From contig JAPYMA010000065.1 of the NCBI GenBank assembly GCA_035041965.1, forward strand, positions 310,001-374,000: a stretch of 64,000 bases of DNA, given 5' to 3'. Shown here piece after piece: positions 36,901 through 47,379 of the stretch (position 1 is the stretch's first letter; the number at the start of each line of letters is the position of its first letter). This DNA comes from Anisakis pegreffii. Lineage: Eukaryota > Nematoda > Chromadorea > Rhabditida > Anisakidae. A program made the translations under genes and the position numbers. The notes beneath the pieces were generated by a model, which was given only the letters and a program-made list of their open reading frames with translations, was not told the origin of the DNA and ran no database searches.

Positions 36901-38755
36901 ATAATGATGCTATGGCCGGTAGACATTGTGTGAATGATTATCGAATAGCTGGTCAGTGAAGGATCAGTGTGAAACCAAACGAAGTCTCATTTGAAAATAA
37001 TTACTCGAAGATCATTCAAATAAGAATGTTATTTAACTATCACAAAGAAGTGTGCAACTGAATAATGAATAGATATGCGTTTAAGAATTTCTAGCTATGG
37101 ATATGCTCGTTGTGATATGAATCCGTGATATTGAGAAAATGGAAGACATTGCTGTACAACATGGTAATCTCAACCACCCTAACCAGATAATTCAGTGATC
37201 AAATGGTCGCTGCCTAAAATCTGGGATTTTTAAAAGGTCGCGCATCTGAAAAAAGTAAAACAAAACGAACTTTTACGACGACTGTAACGGGTGAGTGGTA
37301 TCTGCGACGTCATTGTGCGGTTGCTGTGAGAAGTTGTACTCGACAAAACTGGATTTGTTTGCATGATTCAAAGAGTTTTCTGGCGATTGGGTACCTAATG
37401 TATGCATGTTATGTGTGAAACATTGCGTAAATTTATGCCTTGTGATTAATGGAATGCATTTGCGTGATTAGCTTGCCATCAGCGGCACTAAATTTTCATT
37501 TTGTTCAGTGCTTTGTAAACCAACAGACTTTTTCTAATTGGCTAGATCTATCAAGCCATATCACTCTCCTATGGTATTTCGTCATCAAAAATCACTGCAG
37601 TGAAACAATTTATCTCTATTCAGCCTAAATGTTTGATGAAAAAGTGATCTGTTTTCAATTGAATTCGAACTGAATATGTTGTTGATGAACACGATGCAAA
37701 TTATTCTCAATGTGATGATTCTCTAAAGCATTCAAGCAAGTTGATAAACCTCAATGAATGAATGGAATGAATGGAAAGGGATCAGTCGTACCGTATGCAC
37801 TATGACTGGGCTTCATTGAAAATGTTGCAACCGTCCGGACTTAACACGGATGATCGATTGGGATCGATGACGACAAAATGGCAATGAGAAATTCAGTTGA
37901 GAGATATTCAGTTGAATCAGATAGCAATTGAAAATCATCGAATTCTGTCGTCAGCTTAGTGGTGAATTTACTATGACGATGATAGTGAAGTGTTATGCTC
38001 ACATGTCATAATAATAACGTTTCAGAGTTCAGAGCGATTTGAATCGTGTTCAGAATGCTACGAAGGAAAGCCACAACTCACAAATGCTCAGCCCATTCAG
38101 ACTCGATTCATTGTTTGTGTTTGTTTGTTTAAATAGTTTCTTCGTTTCATTATGGCACTATTCAACAGCATTGGTTCTTCATTATTTTATTCGCAATAAA
38201 TGCTAACATCAACCACTGAATAATGCACTTTGCCCGCATATCCTTTCTGAGCAACCAATTCGACGATTTCTTTTACAACAAATGGTTTTTTTCTTGCTTT
38301 CTTGTCTAAACTCATTCCACAATCACATAAATTTCACAACCATTCACTTACGCACCACTATGTGCATCCTCAAATTGCTGCGCTCCAATTCGTTCCAAAC
38401 AGAGCAAAAATTTTTGGAGAACTTGCTGCCCGATGCGTGACATTGCAACTCAGCTGAAGAGTTAGACCGCACTGAATATGATAGAGAGAACGAATGCTTA
38501 CCTGCGCGCCTATGAAAGATTCTGAATTGAATGGATCGTACCGACCAGTAAAGTCGATTGAATGCATTTGCAACAAATTTATTGGACGTTATCAACGGCG
38601 GTGGAGCATAAGTGCGAATCAGTGCACGTTCCCACTGAAATTTGAAAGTTAAACAACTTGAAGAGGATTAAAATAGTGACAAAACTATAATCCCTTCGAC
38701 ATTCAGCTTTCAGCTACTATAAACCCGTATGCGAGCGAGTAATTGTCCTTCGTCA
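33919..38755 (-). CDS. EF-hand protein, 3' seven exons (5' end not identified)
   Basis: Linked exons in transcript order: 38725-38755, 38502-38634, 35711-35850, 35218-35355, 34596-34739, 34259-34318, 33919-33993. All phases match and the last exon ends in TGA. The frame gives about 240 residues. Early residues (DEGQLLARIR then WERALIRTYAPPPLITSNKF) are basic and unassigned. A helical calcium-sensor-like region follows: RRRTQEAFSCTYIKYMYGRF, KNECPEGRMRLEEFKMMFGP, LPERLSEEYILRLFHAFSKG, KDEITFQEFTEFVRSVYQ. Then comes a Ser-rich linker and one canonical EF loop, DKNSDGYVEVED, with Asp at position 12 where Glu is usual. The first EF-like unit lacks a full set of loop ligands and probably does not bind calcium. 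Organisation recalls neuronal calcium-sensor or TLDc-associated EF-hand modules, but the exact family is not settled. A possible 102-nt cassette exon (38352-38453) is listed separately. Confidence 0.7.
34939..35200 (-). pseudogene. Coding-like insert with one in-frame stop inside the EF-hand gene intron
   Basis: In the intron between exons 35218-35355 and 34596-34739 a minus-strand frame reads YRSLESILDDDYVQLVGIMA, SMNTLNLLD, stop, PEIIKDLMEALSMLNYPSPQ, TNAAWAIRMIKGRDASSINQ and ends in two stops. It is clearly protein-like on both sides of the single TAA and unrelated to the EF-hand sequence. A partial processed copy of another gene is the simplest reading. An alternative terminal exon for the host gene is less likely. 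Confidence 0.45.
36000..38340. other. Intron of the EF-hand gene, nothing recognised
   Basis: AT-rich intronic DNA between exons at 38352-38634 and 35711-35850. No supported feature. Confidence 0.4.
38352..38453 (-). other. Possible cassette exon with tandem acceptors in the EF-hand gene
   Basis: A strong donor (gtaagt) at its 3' side and acceptor ttcag at its 5' side bound 102 nt, which can enter and leave in phase 1 without a stop, so inclusion or skipping keeps the frame. A second acceptor (ctgag) 5 nt further in shifts the frame to one reading MSRIGQQVLQKFLLCLERIG then AQQFEDAHSG, which looks even more protein-like. That frame leaves in phase 2 and would need another exon before 35850. 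Which form is real cannot be decided from sequence alone. Confidence 0.35.
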
Positions 38756-39316
38756 CTGAAAATGTGCATAAAATCACCTTCATAGCTTAAAACTTGACAT
38801 CAAATCACCATAACTTCGACTAATTCGAAAACGAACCATTACTAATAACGAAAATCATTAAGCTCAAATAATTTTCATGCACCTTAGATTCCCAGTGCCA
38901 AATTATTCGCGAAATAAGGCATTATTCACAGTTGAGTTCGAAACTCAGAAGCACTCCTTTTCCTTTCGCTCAGTCATTTCACAGTTTTCGCTAAAAGGAA
39001 TGATCCCAGCGAGGCAAAAGCTAAACTGGCTTGCCTAATTGTTCATTGAAAAACTATATTCCACTTTTAAAATTCTCATTATGGATGATAAATATGGCAC
39101 AGGTCGAGTGATTTCATGCACTGGTGGTTGATAACTGAATTGAATTGGAAGTTGTACCGTTCCGGTTATGAGGAAAATCATTCCAGTTGGGAGTGCTGGA
39201 AAATAGTGAAACGAATTCGCATCTCAAGGGAAATCAAATCCGTCTCGCATGTGGGTAAGCCATATAACATTCACTCTTCATTGCATTCCATTTTTTAAGC
39301 TGTTTTTTTGCTTATA

Positions 39317-39522
39317 TCAAGCCAATCCTAAGTTTTCTTTGTTTTCCCCTCGTGATGAAAACAAATGAACGTATTCAAGCTTCAGGCGGAGAGCGTTTGA
39401 TAATCCGCTAAAATTCCACGAAGAGTCACCACTTGTCAAATAAATCAACAAGTTGTTGAGATCAACCAAAACTGTCGTAGGATATTGATGAGTGGTTAGC
39501 GCATCATGAGGCCAATACATCA
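39317..39522 (-). other. Candidate terminal exon of an unassigned minus-strand gene
   Basis: After acceptor acacag the frame reads MYWPHDALTTHQYPTTVLVD, LNNLLIYLTSGDSSWNFSGL, SNALRLKLEYVHLFSSRG and ends ENKENLGLA-stop. It has exon-like composition and a usable acceptor. An internal gtggtg or gttcat could instead serve as a donor. A further exon-like piece downstream (around 39100-39205, minus) reads PTGMIFLITGTVQLPIQF after a cttttccag-type acceptor (attttccag). Family unknown. Confidence 0.35.
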
Positions 39523-40040
39523 CTGTGTTTCAGATATTTAGCCGTTTTTCCTTTTGATAGAGATATTCTTTGCGTTTGCGTGTAACGATGACGATTTGTA
39601 GCAAATTGTAACACATAAAAAGATTCAATTGATTTCTATCGGACTAGATGCAAGACAAATATTCTGACGCCATGGAAAGAGGACCGATTTTTGGGAATGG
39701 TCGAAGTGTGATTTGTCTCAAGTCATTTCGCATAGAGGATTTAAGACCTCACTGTAAAATTCATTCAGGAAATAGTTCAGAATCGAGTAAATAAGCTTTT
39801 CAGCACCTGTGAACGCCGCCGCTTCGATTTACGTGTGATTGGGAAACCAGCGAAAAAATCGCTCCTTCGATCTGTCATTCTCGTTGATCAATTTCACTAC
39901 GAATCAAACTGCAATCGTTGAGTTTTGTTGCCAACTTCAGCGATTCAATTTTCAACAAGTTCGTCTCATTCAATTTTCTCACGTTAAGCAGTTAATCAGT
40001 TGTCCATAATCACTTCGGCGTCTGCACAGCGAGGAATTTT

Positions 40041-40291
40041 TGTGACGACGACAAATTCAGGAACGTCAGCAGTTTTTGATTTGTTCAAAGTCGCTATGGA
40101 ATCAATTTCGATTCGACTGAAAAGAATTGATCATAGTAGATCATGAATTTGAATGTGCTTAAGTGAAACCGAATCGACAACAAAATTTCGCACCAATGAT
40201 GGAAACATTCAAAGCAGAATTCAACTTATCGAAAAACATTCAAACGCATGTAATTAAGGTGAATTTGGCTCAACTCGAAAATGGCCTGCGA
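40041..40291 (+). repeat. Direct repeat D, copy 1
   Basis: About 240 bp repeated at 41313-41562 in the same orientation with roughly one mismatch per ten bases. Shared blocks include gcagtttttgatttgttca and tcgattcgactgaaaagaat. Its right part is coding-like in both copies (METFKAEFNLSKNIQTHVIK here) and ends at aaggtgaa, a splice-donor-like sequence. The frame continues to a stop at 40453. Confidence 0.85.
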
Positions 40292-40729
40292 ACAAGCATT
40301 CAGGTGATGACGCATAACTGGAAATCAATGCATAGGCCACATAATGAGAATACAGTCCAAAGGACTGCTTGTATGAGGAACAACAAAAAGGAATGCGTAA
40401 CGTTGCATATACGATATAAAAGTGAAAATTTTGAAATGGAATTGGATGAGTGAGAGGCACAGTTTCAAACGACTGACAACATTAGGGCTGCACTGAAATT
40501 GTACGGCGATTTGAATAGTCCTCTGTTGTGTTTATCTTCGACCTGTAACTAGTCCCATGGGAGAGTGGAATCCTGACCGCATAAAAATGATAGCATGAAG
40601 CTTAATACTACATCTGAACCTAATTTCATCTCAAATGTAATTATTAATGAAACTGTTCACGATACAGATCGGGAGCAAATGGCAGGCAGAAACGTTACAA
40701 GAACGAATGCTGGTTGTGGTGTTTGAGAT

Positions 40730-40850
40730 GATAAATTCGACTATGCAATGGGTACCACTCACCATGTAAATATGTTCCATTCCAAGTTTTCTGATGATTT
40801 TCAGAGTTTTGAATGCATCGCTTCCAGCAGAAAAAAACACATTTTCAATT
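40730..40850 (-). other. Candidate internal exon, unassigned
   Basis: A minus-strand segment preceded by a pyrimidine-rich acceptor (ctggaag) reads DAFKTLKIIRKLGMEHIYM and ends at a good donor (gtgagtgg) near 40765. Its phase does not join directly to the exon at 39317-39522, so at least one exon is missing or the two are unrelated. Confidence 0.3.
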
Positions 40851-41312
40851 TCATTAGCGTAACAACGCTCATTTCGAATGCAAATAGTGGTGTTTATGAG
40901 TACAAATGTTGAACTCGATTTGTGATCAACTAGAGGAACAGCAAATAAAAATACACTGATAGAACGCGAAAATGGCCAGTATATTGACTCGTAATACTCA
41001 TTGCAGTTCTCGATTGAAAATAGTCAAAAAAAGTTTTTTTGCCTTTTTACATATTTCATTGAAACCAAGTGACGGAAAAAAGCCAGTCACAGGAATGAAA
41101 GTACTGCAGATCGTGCATCCGAAGGGAGTGATAATGAAACTTCAAAGAATTATTAGTGGCCACTTCAAAAAGCATGCTGGTTGAAAGAATCATTTGGGTA
41201 CAGTATAATGTCGGAAATAAAGCCACTCAAAGTGCATCCATATATTAGACAAAGTACATCCATATATTCACACTCGTAATGTCCATTGCAATTGTGGTTT
41301 CAAAATAGACTT

Positions 41313-41562
41313 GTGGCGACCACAAATTCAGGAACGTTAGCAGTTTTTGATTTGTTCAGAATCGCTAGGGATCAATTTCGATTCGACTGAAAAGAATTGA
41401 TCATAGTAGATCATGAATTTAAATGTTCTCAAGTAAAACCGAATCGACAACAAAATTTCGCACCAATGATGAAAATATTGAAAGCACAAGTCAACTTATC
41501 GAGAAGCATTCAAACGGGTGTATTTGAGGTGAACTTGGCTCAACTTAAAAATGGCCCGCGAA
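41313..41562 (+). repeat. Direct repeat D, copy 2
   Basis: Second copy of the 40041-40291 repeat. The coding-like end reads MKILKAQVNLSRSIQTGVFE before the conserved gaggtgaa. Weaker similarity extends to the left (around 41262-41312 versus 40985-41030), so the original unit may have been larger. Confidence 0.85.
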
Positions 41563-42291
41563 GATGAGGCAATTTGATGAAGCAACAAAAGTTTCCCAAT
41601 GAATTATCACTCGAGTCGCACTGAAGGCGAGTTGCAAGCAGAACGTAACGAAACCACTTTCTCAATATTAAGTGAGATGTTATGTTTATTCCACATTTAC
41701 CGAATATGTACTATAGCAACCGAATATGCATAGTCAAAAGATCGATAAGCGAGACGAGATTTGCTGTATATAGGGCCACAAGATTGATGGTAAACCAACA
41801 GAATTCTGGTGCATATTTTTCGAATCCGTCTCATTGGTGGTTTCTTTCGATATGTTGCATCATTGAGCAAACAGATGCTCTTGAATGGAACGAAAAGACA
41901 ACAGTTTGGGAATTGAGGAGGAAATTTGGAAATTGGGTCAATTTACAAATAATCAAAAACGTCAACACTCATGGGTGAAGTAACCAGGATCTAGCTGCTG
42001 AAATGCACTCTTAACTGACGATGTTGGACAAGTCAATTATTCACATCAATCGGCTGTATCAAAACAGTGCCAACCAAGAAAGCGAGTCAACTGGAAGAAA
42101 TAATTCATTATGGAAAACTGCAAAACGAAACAAATACGCGAATGATGAATGAAATGCGTTGGATTGGCCACGAAAACGAATGATTTTGTGATTAAGAGAG
42201 TCGAATTTAATGGAGAATCGATAAGCCGAGTTAATTTCGATGCAATGAGATTTCTTCAAGCACCACCGTATCAAAACAAATCGCATGAACG

Positions 42292-42507
42292 ATGCGAAAT
42301 GGCACTGCAATGACAATTAACGATCGTCCGTGGGTGTTTCCGAACATGTATGGCGTCAAAGATTACGCAAGACTGCTAGAAATTATCACAGACGACTGTC
42401 GCAAACATAAAAATTTCATTTCTTGTAGTCAATTACTCAAAACATCAAATAAATCAGTCAGGAGCAAAAAGCGTATCAGACAATCTGTGATAAGTTCACT
42501 GGAGTAA
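42292..42507 (+). other. Possible small gene or exon
   Basis: A 71-codon frame from ATG to TAA has protein-like sequence (DRPWVFPNMYGVKDYARLLE, IITDDCRKHKNFISCSQLLK and a basic Ser-rich end). No clear splice sites or family. Confidence 0.3.
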
Positions 42508-42538
42508 TTGAGTCAAATGTTTAGTTCGAAAGTTTTCT

Positions 42539-42739
42539 TTATTTCTTTTGAGAATTCATGAAAAATAATTTAGTTATCACCACTTTGCGATAACAATTGT
42601 GGGAAGGATGAGAAAATCCATTGAAGTACGCAACAGATTTCACATCGAAGCGATTGAATAGGATGATGCTCGACACGAGCAGCAAACAGAGAACGGCTGA
42701 GCTAATGTTCCCAGTTTCCATCGGAAAAGGCTCAAACAA
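42539..42739 (-). other. Possible signal-peptide exon, unassigned
   Basis: A minus-strand frame contains METGNISSAVLCLLLVSSII followed by LFNRFDVKS, resembling a signal peptide or signal anchor. A weak donor (gttgcg) follows, and an in-frame stop ends the frame at 42539. It could be a first exon for the minus-strand exons at 40.8-39.3 kb, but phases were not resolved. Confidence 0.25.
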
Positions 42740-42893
42740 ATTATAAGTTTTTCACTTCATCACGAATTCATTGCTTTCGGATAGCAGTCATCAAATGAAT
42801 GCGCAGCATAAAAACGCAAATCTAGATACATTACCCAGCGCCACAAAATGAACTTATTTGAGAATGTGAAACGAAAAAAACAAAATTGCATTT

Positions 42894-43100
42894 TCAGCTC
42901 TTGTTTGCCATACTCTTGATACCAAATGCGGCATTCAGACTAAATCCATCCTCTTTACTTTTTTCTGACATTGGCTCTGATTTTATGCATCTCATAGTCA
43001 TGTTTTCCTGTACACTAGTGGGAATTCGAGCCGTTGCACACATTCCCAATACACAGCGTTCGAAGAACTGCAGTTGCTTTGAAGAAGGCTCGCAGAAAAT
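42894..43100 (-). other. Possible terminal exon, unassigned
   Basis: After an acceptor-like tgcgag, a minus-strand frame reads PSSKQLQFFERCVLGMCATA then IPTSVQENMTMRCIKSEPMS and ends after AAFGIKSMANKS. Composition is protein-like, but there is no partner exon or family. Confidence 0.25.
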
Positions 43101-43828
43101 TGGCTGGAACAATCAAAGTCTTATCACCAACAACGGTTATCGTGCAGAATTAATTTCATTGGAATAAGAAACTGCGTTCACTTGAAGAATTGTTCGATCG
43201 TGTGAGGTGACAGTCTGCTTGTGAAAAGAATCCAAAGCAGCTAGATGGAGTCTCGACGGAATGGAACTAACAACATCTGAATGGAAACAAAAGAGGGTCT
43301 CATGCTAACGACTGTCATCATAATCATCAAATCAATCAATTGTTGAAGAGCAAAAGCATTGAAAATTAATTGCCTTCGTCGTTACCACTGTTGCTGACAG
43401 CAGTTTCGTGGATCGCTTGCCCTTTTGCGATAGATACATGTAAGATTGACGAATGACATGTCATGATGAAAAGCGATTGTACCCCAACAAATGATCATCG
43501 TTCGCCTGAGTTTTTGATGTTGCTATTTATATCAGTAAAATTGGTGCGGTGCAACTTAAATGAGACAACCTTGATGTGTTTATTGCGTGTTGCATTCGCC
43601 ATTCAAGAAATCATTTGCGAAATATTGCTCGCGTAGTGTGTGACAAAACGGTATAAGTAGCGTTTTCGTCACATAATGAGCAAACTCAAGAATGCTTCAC
43701 AAACATGCAAAAAATCTGAAACTCATTTCTTGACCGAACAACACCAGAAAGAATTTAACTACACCAAAGAAAATTCTATCAATTTTTTAAAAGAAAATCT
43801 ATCAAATGCGCTCATCCGGTTCAACCAC

Positions 43829-44008
43829 TGACAGATCATTCGATATTTTGACAGATCACTTGATATTTTGACAGATCACTTGATATTTTGACAAATTACT
43901 GGACATTCTGACAGATCACTCGATATTTTGACGGATCAGCGGACATTTTACAGATCACTGGATATTTTGACAAATTACTGGACATTGCTGACAAATCACT
44001 GGATACTA
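43829..44008. repeat. 20-bp minisatellite, nine units
   Basis: Nine tandem units close to tgacagatcacttgatattt. Units vary at a few positions: ttcgat, ttgat or ctggac in the middle, and caaatt for cagatc. One unit is a base short and one has an extra base. The array is about 220 bp beyond the stop codon of the CBM48 gene. Confidence 0.9.
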
Positions 44009-44228
44009 TCGAATTGTGCATTCGTAATATTTCGCAATAATGAATAAAGTAACAAATTTTATTCGTAATTCACTCTGATGAGTAGTTCAATGAGGTGAAT
44101 GCGATAGACTGAAGAAGGACTAAAAGAATCAAGTAAAATGAACCATTATACAAGTGGTTTTGTAAATTTAGAAGAACAATTTCACACAGACACAGTTGTA
44201 TAACAAAATGCTGAAAATTTTGGATATG

Positions 44229-44792
44229 TCACAAATGGAGTACGTGATTGACACGTCCTTCGTTTGAGATGATCGTCGGCAGATGAAGAGCATCCAGTTT
44301 CCATTTGGAATCGACGATGAATTCATATTCATGATGCCCTGGCAGAAGCTCTACTGCTACTTGCCATTCGTCGCTCTCTTCAATTTTATGCATTGGAATT
44401 TTAGTTTTCCAGTCGACAAACGTCCCCGTCAAGAAGACCTGAAAGATGACAATTCAGTGAATTTTCACTGACAAATAGTTTCTATTAACTCCAACATTGG
44501 ACGTAATAGAAAGGAATTCTACAACAGATGCACGGTAGAAAGTGAACTTGAGAAGACGGTAGCAGGCACAAGATTGGGAATCAAGGAGAAAAGTCGATCA
44601 ATGATATCTGAAAGACAATAATACCAGTGCGTAACTTCTTGTGGAATCCTCACAAACATGAACTTTAGTGGATAGTTTCATCGTCACCCATACGAGTGAA
44701 AAGAATAAGAACGGAGGAATTGCATTAACCGAATCAGCTTTTCCACCATTCCAGCTAAAAACATGCCGAACTCGATTTTTTGGTAAGCATTC
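44229..44792 (-). CDS. AMPK-beta-type glycogen-binding (CBM48) domain protein, C-terminal exons
   Basis: Exon 44229-44438 (acceptor ctttcag, stop TGA 44229-44231) encodes VFLTGTFVDWKTKIPMHKI, then DEWQVAVELLPGHHEYEFIV, DSKWKLDALHLPTIISNEG and a final RVNHVLHL. This follows the AMPK beta carbohydrate-binding module: TG.F..W, conserved W in EW, PG.HEY.F.VD.KW and the terminal VN.V. The preceding exon, 44730-44792, supplies NRVRHVFSWNGGKADS, the matching first strand (AMPK beta has a W..GGKEVYLSGSF-like run), and joins in phase 0. Its donor gttaat and acceptor tgtgag are weaker than usual. The protein stops directly after the module, so it lacks the C-terminal alpha/gamma-binding region of true AMPK beta. 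It is probably a separate CBM48 protein that binds glycogen or another alpha-glucan. Upstream exons are not securely identified. Confidence 0.75.
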
Positions 44793-45089
44793 CTCACAGA
44801 ACACCTTGATGCAGTGCATCGGTAATAAACGTGGTGTGCTCAATCGCTCTGTCGAGTTCATTTCTGTGCCTCCATCCACTAAATGACACATTCATCAAAA
44901 TCGTGTTTAATGATCACAACATAATAGTGTTCAATGTGTCTTTATGGGAATGGTAGCACACAACTGCATATAACGTCGTCGCTTTTGACTGATTATAATC
45001 ACAGCTCAACGCCAAGATTTCAATTTACATCTGAAATTTTGCGGCTCATTTAAGCTGCCAGCAAGACCTGCATTTCGCCATGGCATTCA

Positions 45090-45326
45090 TCAATCTATTT
45101 CGCTTGTTTTGTTCTTTTGGCGATTTGTATCAGGTTTTCCACCATCCCAGTCAAATAGATCCCAAATGGTGAACCGGGCCTCATGCGAAACATCATATAA
45201 CAACACACCGCTCTTGCTTCGAACATCTCTACCAGCAGATTGTCGATTAAACTTTGGATATTGTGAGACAAGATAGCAATTTTCGAAATCCGTGCTGTCT
45301 GCACTTGAACGTGTATGAGTGTAATG
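45090..45326 (-). other. Candidate exon open in two frames, upstream of the CBM48 exons
   Basis: A strong acceptor (gtcatttcag) precedes 237 nt that stay open in two frames. One reads HYTHTRSSADSTDFENCYLV, SQYPKFNRQSAGRDVRSKSG, VLLYDVSHEARFTIWDLFDW and DGGKPD to a stop at 45090. The other reads QTARISKIAILSHNIQSLID, NLLVEMFEARAVCCYMMFRM to a stop at 45095-45097. The DNA encoding FDWDGGK resembles that of FSWNGGK in the next exon of the CBM48 gene. It may be an upstream or alternative exon of that gene, or the end of another gene. A donor-like gtagag lies inside it at about 45225. Confidence 0.35.
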
Positions 45327-45429
45327 CTGAAATGACAAGAGTGAATGTATGCTGAGGAATAGCGATACGGTAATTGTTCAGATAATTATTAAACATGAAA
45401 TGTTAAAGCAGTGAATTATTGAAATTAAT

Positions 45430-45636
45430 TTATGGTGACCAATACAACGATTCTCTCCATGCGTCAACATGAAAGTGGCAAATTCGGTGATATCTTCGAT
45501 ATGCATTTAGACATGGATCTGTAAGGTGAATAGAAGTAAACCGCAGATGGAAGATCGAACGAACTCGGCCGCTTTTCAGTGATCGATGATTACTGATTGG
45601 TTGAGTCATCCTTGTTTTATGATCTGAAACGATCAT
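45430..45636 (-). other. Possible first exon, unassigned
   Basis: After acceptor cgtttcag, the segment contains an ATG opening MTQPISNHRSLKSGRVRSIF and then HLR at a donor-like gtttac; otherwise it runs to a stop at 45430. If the donor is used, its phase fits the second frame of the 45090-45326 segment. Tentative. Confidence 0.25.
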
Positions 45637-46477
45637 CAGTAGCGATTTGGCTGATTTGAGTGCATTCTCAGAAGATCCAAATCTTTCTGGTATCCTTAAT
45701 CACCCACTAAAGCATGACGAAAGCACGGTTGAACTGTTTTTCTAACAGCTGTATGAAATGCTGTGGAGAATGACTACAGCAACTGAATGGATCGGAAGGT
45801 CTTACAGCGTTTTGCTGCACTGGCGTTTTCTCTGTTTGGTCGCGAAGCTGCCTTCCTGAAACGATTCGAGTCCTTAGAAACTGCTAAAAGCACTGCTGTT
45901 GTTGTCAGCAATACTAACCGATGTTAAACGGACGTGATTTGCGCCTATAGCAAGTCATCTAAACTTCTGACAAGTTTTTGATCAGCACATGACAATTTTT
46001 ATCCAGCGATTTACTCAGTCCCTATTTATAAGTAATTTGTTATTGTTTGCTACATAATCGCACAGAGATATTGCTCATTCAAAATTTGTAACTTGAAATT
46101 CGCTCACCTTTCAGCTCTATTAATAATATCGTCACGTGGTGATTCATCCCGTCTACACTCTGGCTGAAAATTAAATATCATTTCAAAACAATGTTGCGAT
46201 TTGGCATGATATTTTGAGTTAATGATTGCCTACGGAGTCACGATGCTTTGTCAGATGCAGTGGTCAGGTCAGTACATTTATTGTATGCAAAAGAAGCGAA
46301 CTATTTGAAGGCAACACCTACATTAAATTCATAATACAACTGCATGCGCTCTATCATTACTTCATCAAATTACTTTAATAAATCCGTTTTTCAGAAGCGC
46401 AAATCATTTTGACAACTGATCACTGCACTGACCCTAGGAATATGAAGATTTGTTCAGGCGTAAATTTGCAATTTAAA

Positions 46478-47333
46478 CTAAACGCTCTCAAAAGTTTCAT
46501 CGCAACTAACACTAGCGACAGTATCAGGCACCGATACTGCGGCAGTTTCTTCTTGAGACTGCTCGCCATTTCTTCGATTCCTCCGTCTTCTGATACTTTT
46601 GTCAAGTTCTTTCAATTGTTCACTTCTTGTTATCGACCGATTTCGACGCTGAAGCATTTCTCCATCAACAATATTCAAAAGTATCGAATTGAACAAACAT
46701 TTTCTCGCTGTAGCCAGACCAGAACCGTCTTATTTCAAATTTCTTGATGTAGTTAAGAAAATTTCACTAGTTGCCTGAAAACAGACGAGTTTAAACGATT
46801 TGTATGCAAACGAACCGAAGGATTTGAAGGCAGACAGTACGGTAGAGGATTTAGAATGGAATTTCGAAGACGTTTCAAGACATCCCATGAAGTGTATGCG
46901 ATGCAAAATATGACGAAGGTGATGCAAAAAATTCCACTCATTGAGGTCAATTTAGCGTACGGATCTTCCGGCTCATTTTGCCTTAACAAGCGTATCGCCT
47001 CTTGCAGCACTACGATTGCCTTTTGATGATCGTCATTCCTGAAACGATTCCCAATTAGAACATTCCGATGACGGTTCATATTCACTGTGAAAGTTTGCTG
47101 CCATCAGATCAGATTTCGTTTCTGGATTACGAGAAAAACACTCACTGCATTGGCTGTTTCTCACTTCCGTCTGTAGCATTCACCAGTCGATTGGATGTAA
47201 CGCATCCCAAAAGCCATTGTATTGTGGGTCCGAGTTGCCAACGTAACCGTCTTGTAGCCATCGCCCTAGTGAATCTGCTCGACGATTTGACGACGACCGG
47301 ACCAAGCACAAAACCGAGCAAGTCGGACGTCAT
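46478..47333 (-). CDS. Three-exon gene for a 172-residue protein of unknown family
   Basis: Exons 47146-47333 (ATG at 47333, donor gtgagt), 46938-47038 (acceptor cgtttcag, donor gtggaa) and 46478-46707 (acceptor ggctacag, stop TAG) join in phase to 173 codons including the stop. The N-terminus is MTSDLLGFVLGPVVVKSSSR, then basic/hydrophobic (FTRAMATRRLRWQLGPTIQW, LLGCVTSNRL), which could be a mitochondrial presequence or membrane-associated segment. The middle is a helix, DDHQKAIVVLQEAIRLLRQN, followed by LFNSILLNIVDGEMLQRRNR. The end has a very basic run, LDKSIRRRRNRRNGE, then a Ser/Thr/Val-rich acidic tail. The basic run may be a nuclear or nucleic-acid-contact signal. No known domain recognised. 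An in-frame stop precedes the ATG, which supports the start. Confidence 0.6.
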
Positions 47334-47379
47334 CGCATAAATGCAACAATCCACTCGTGAAGTTCACTCGATTTCGATA

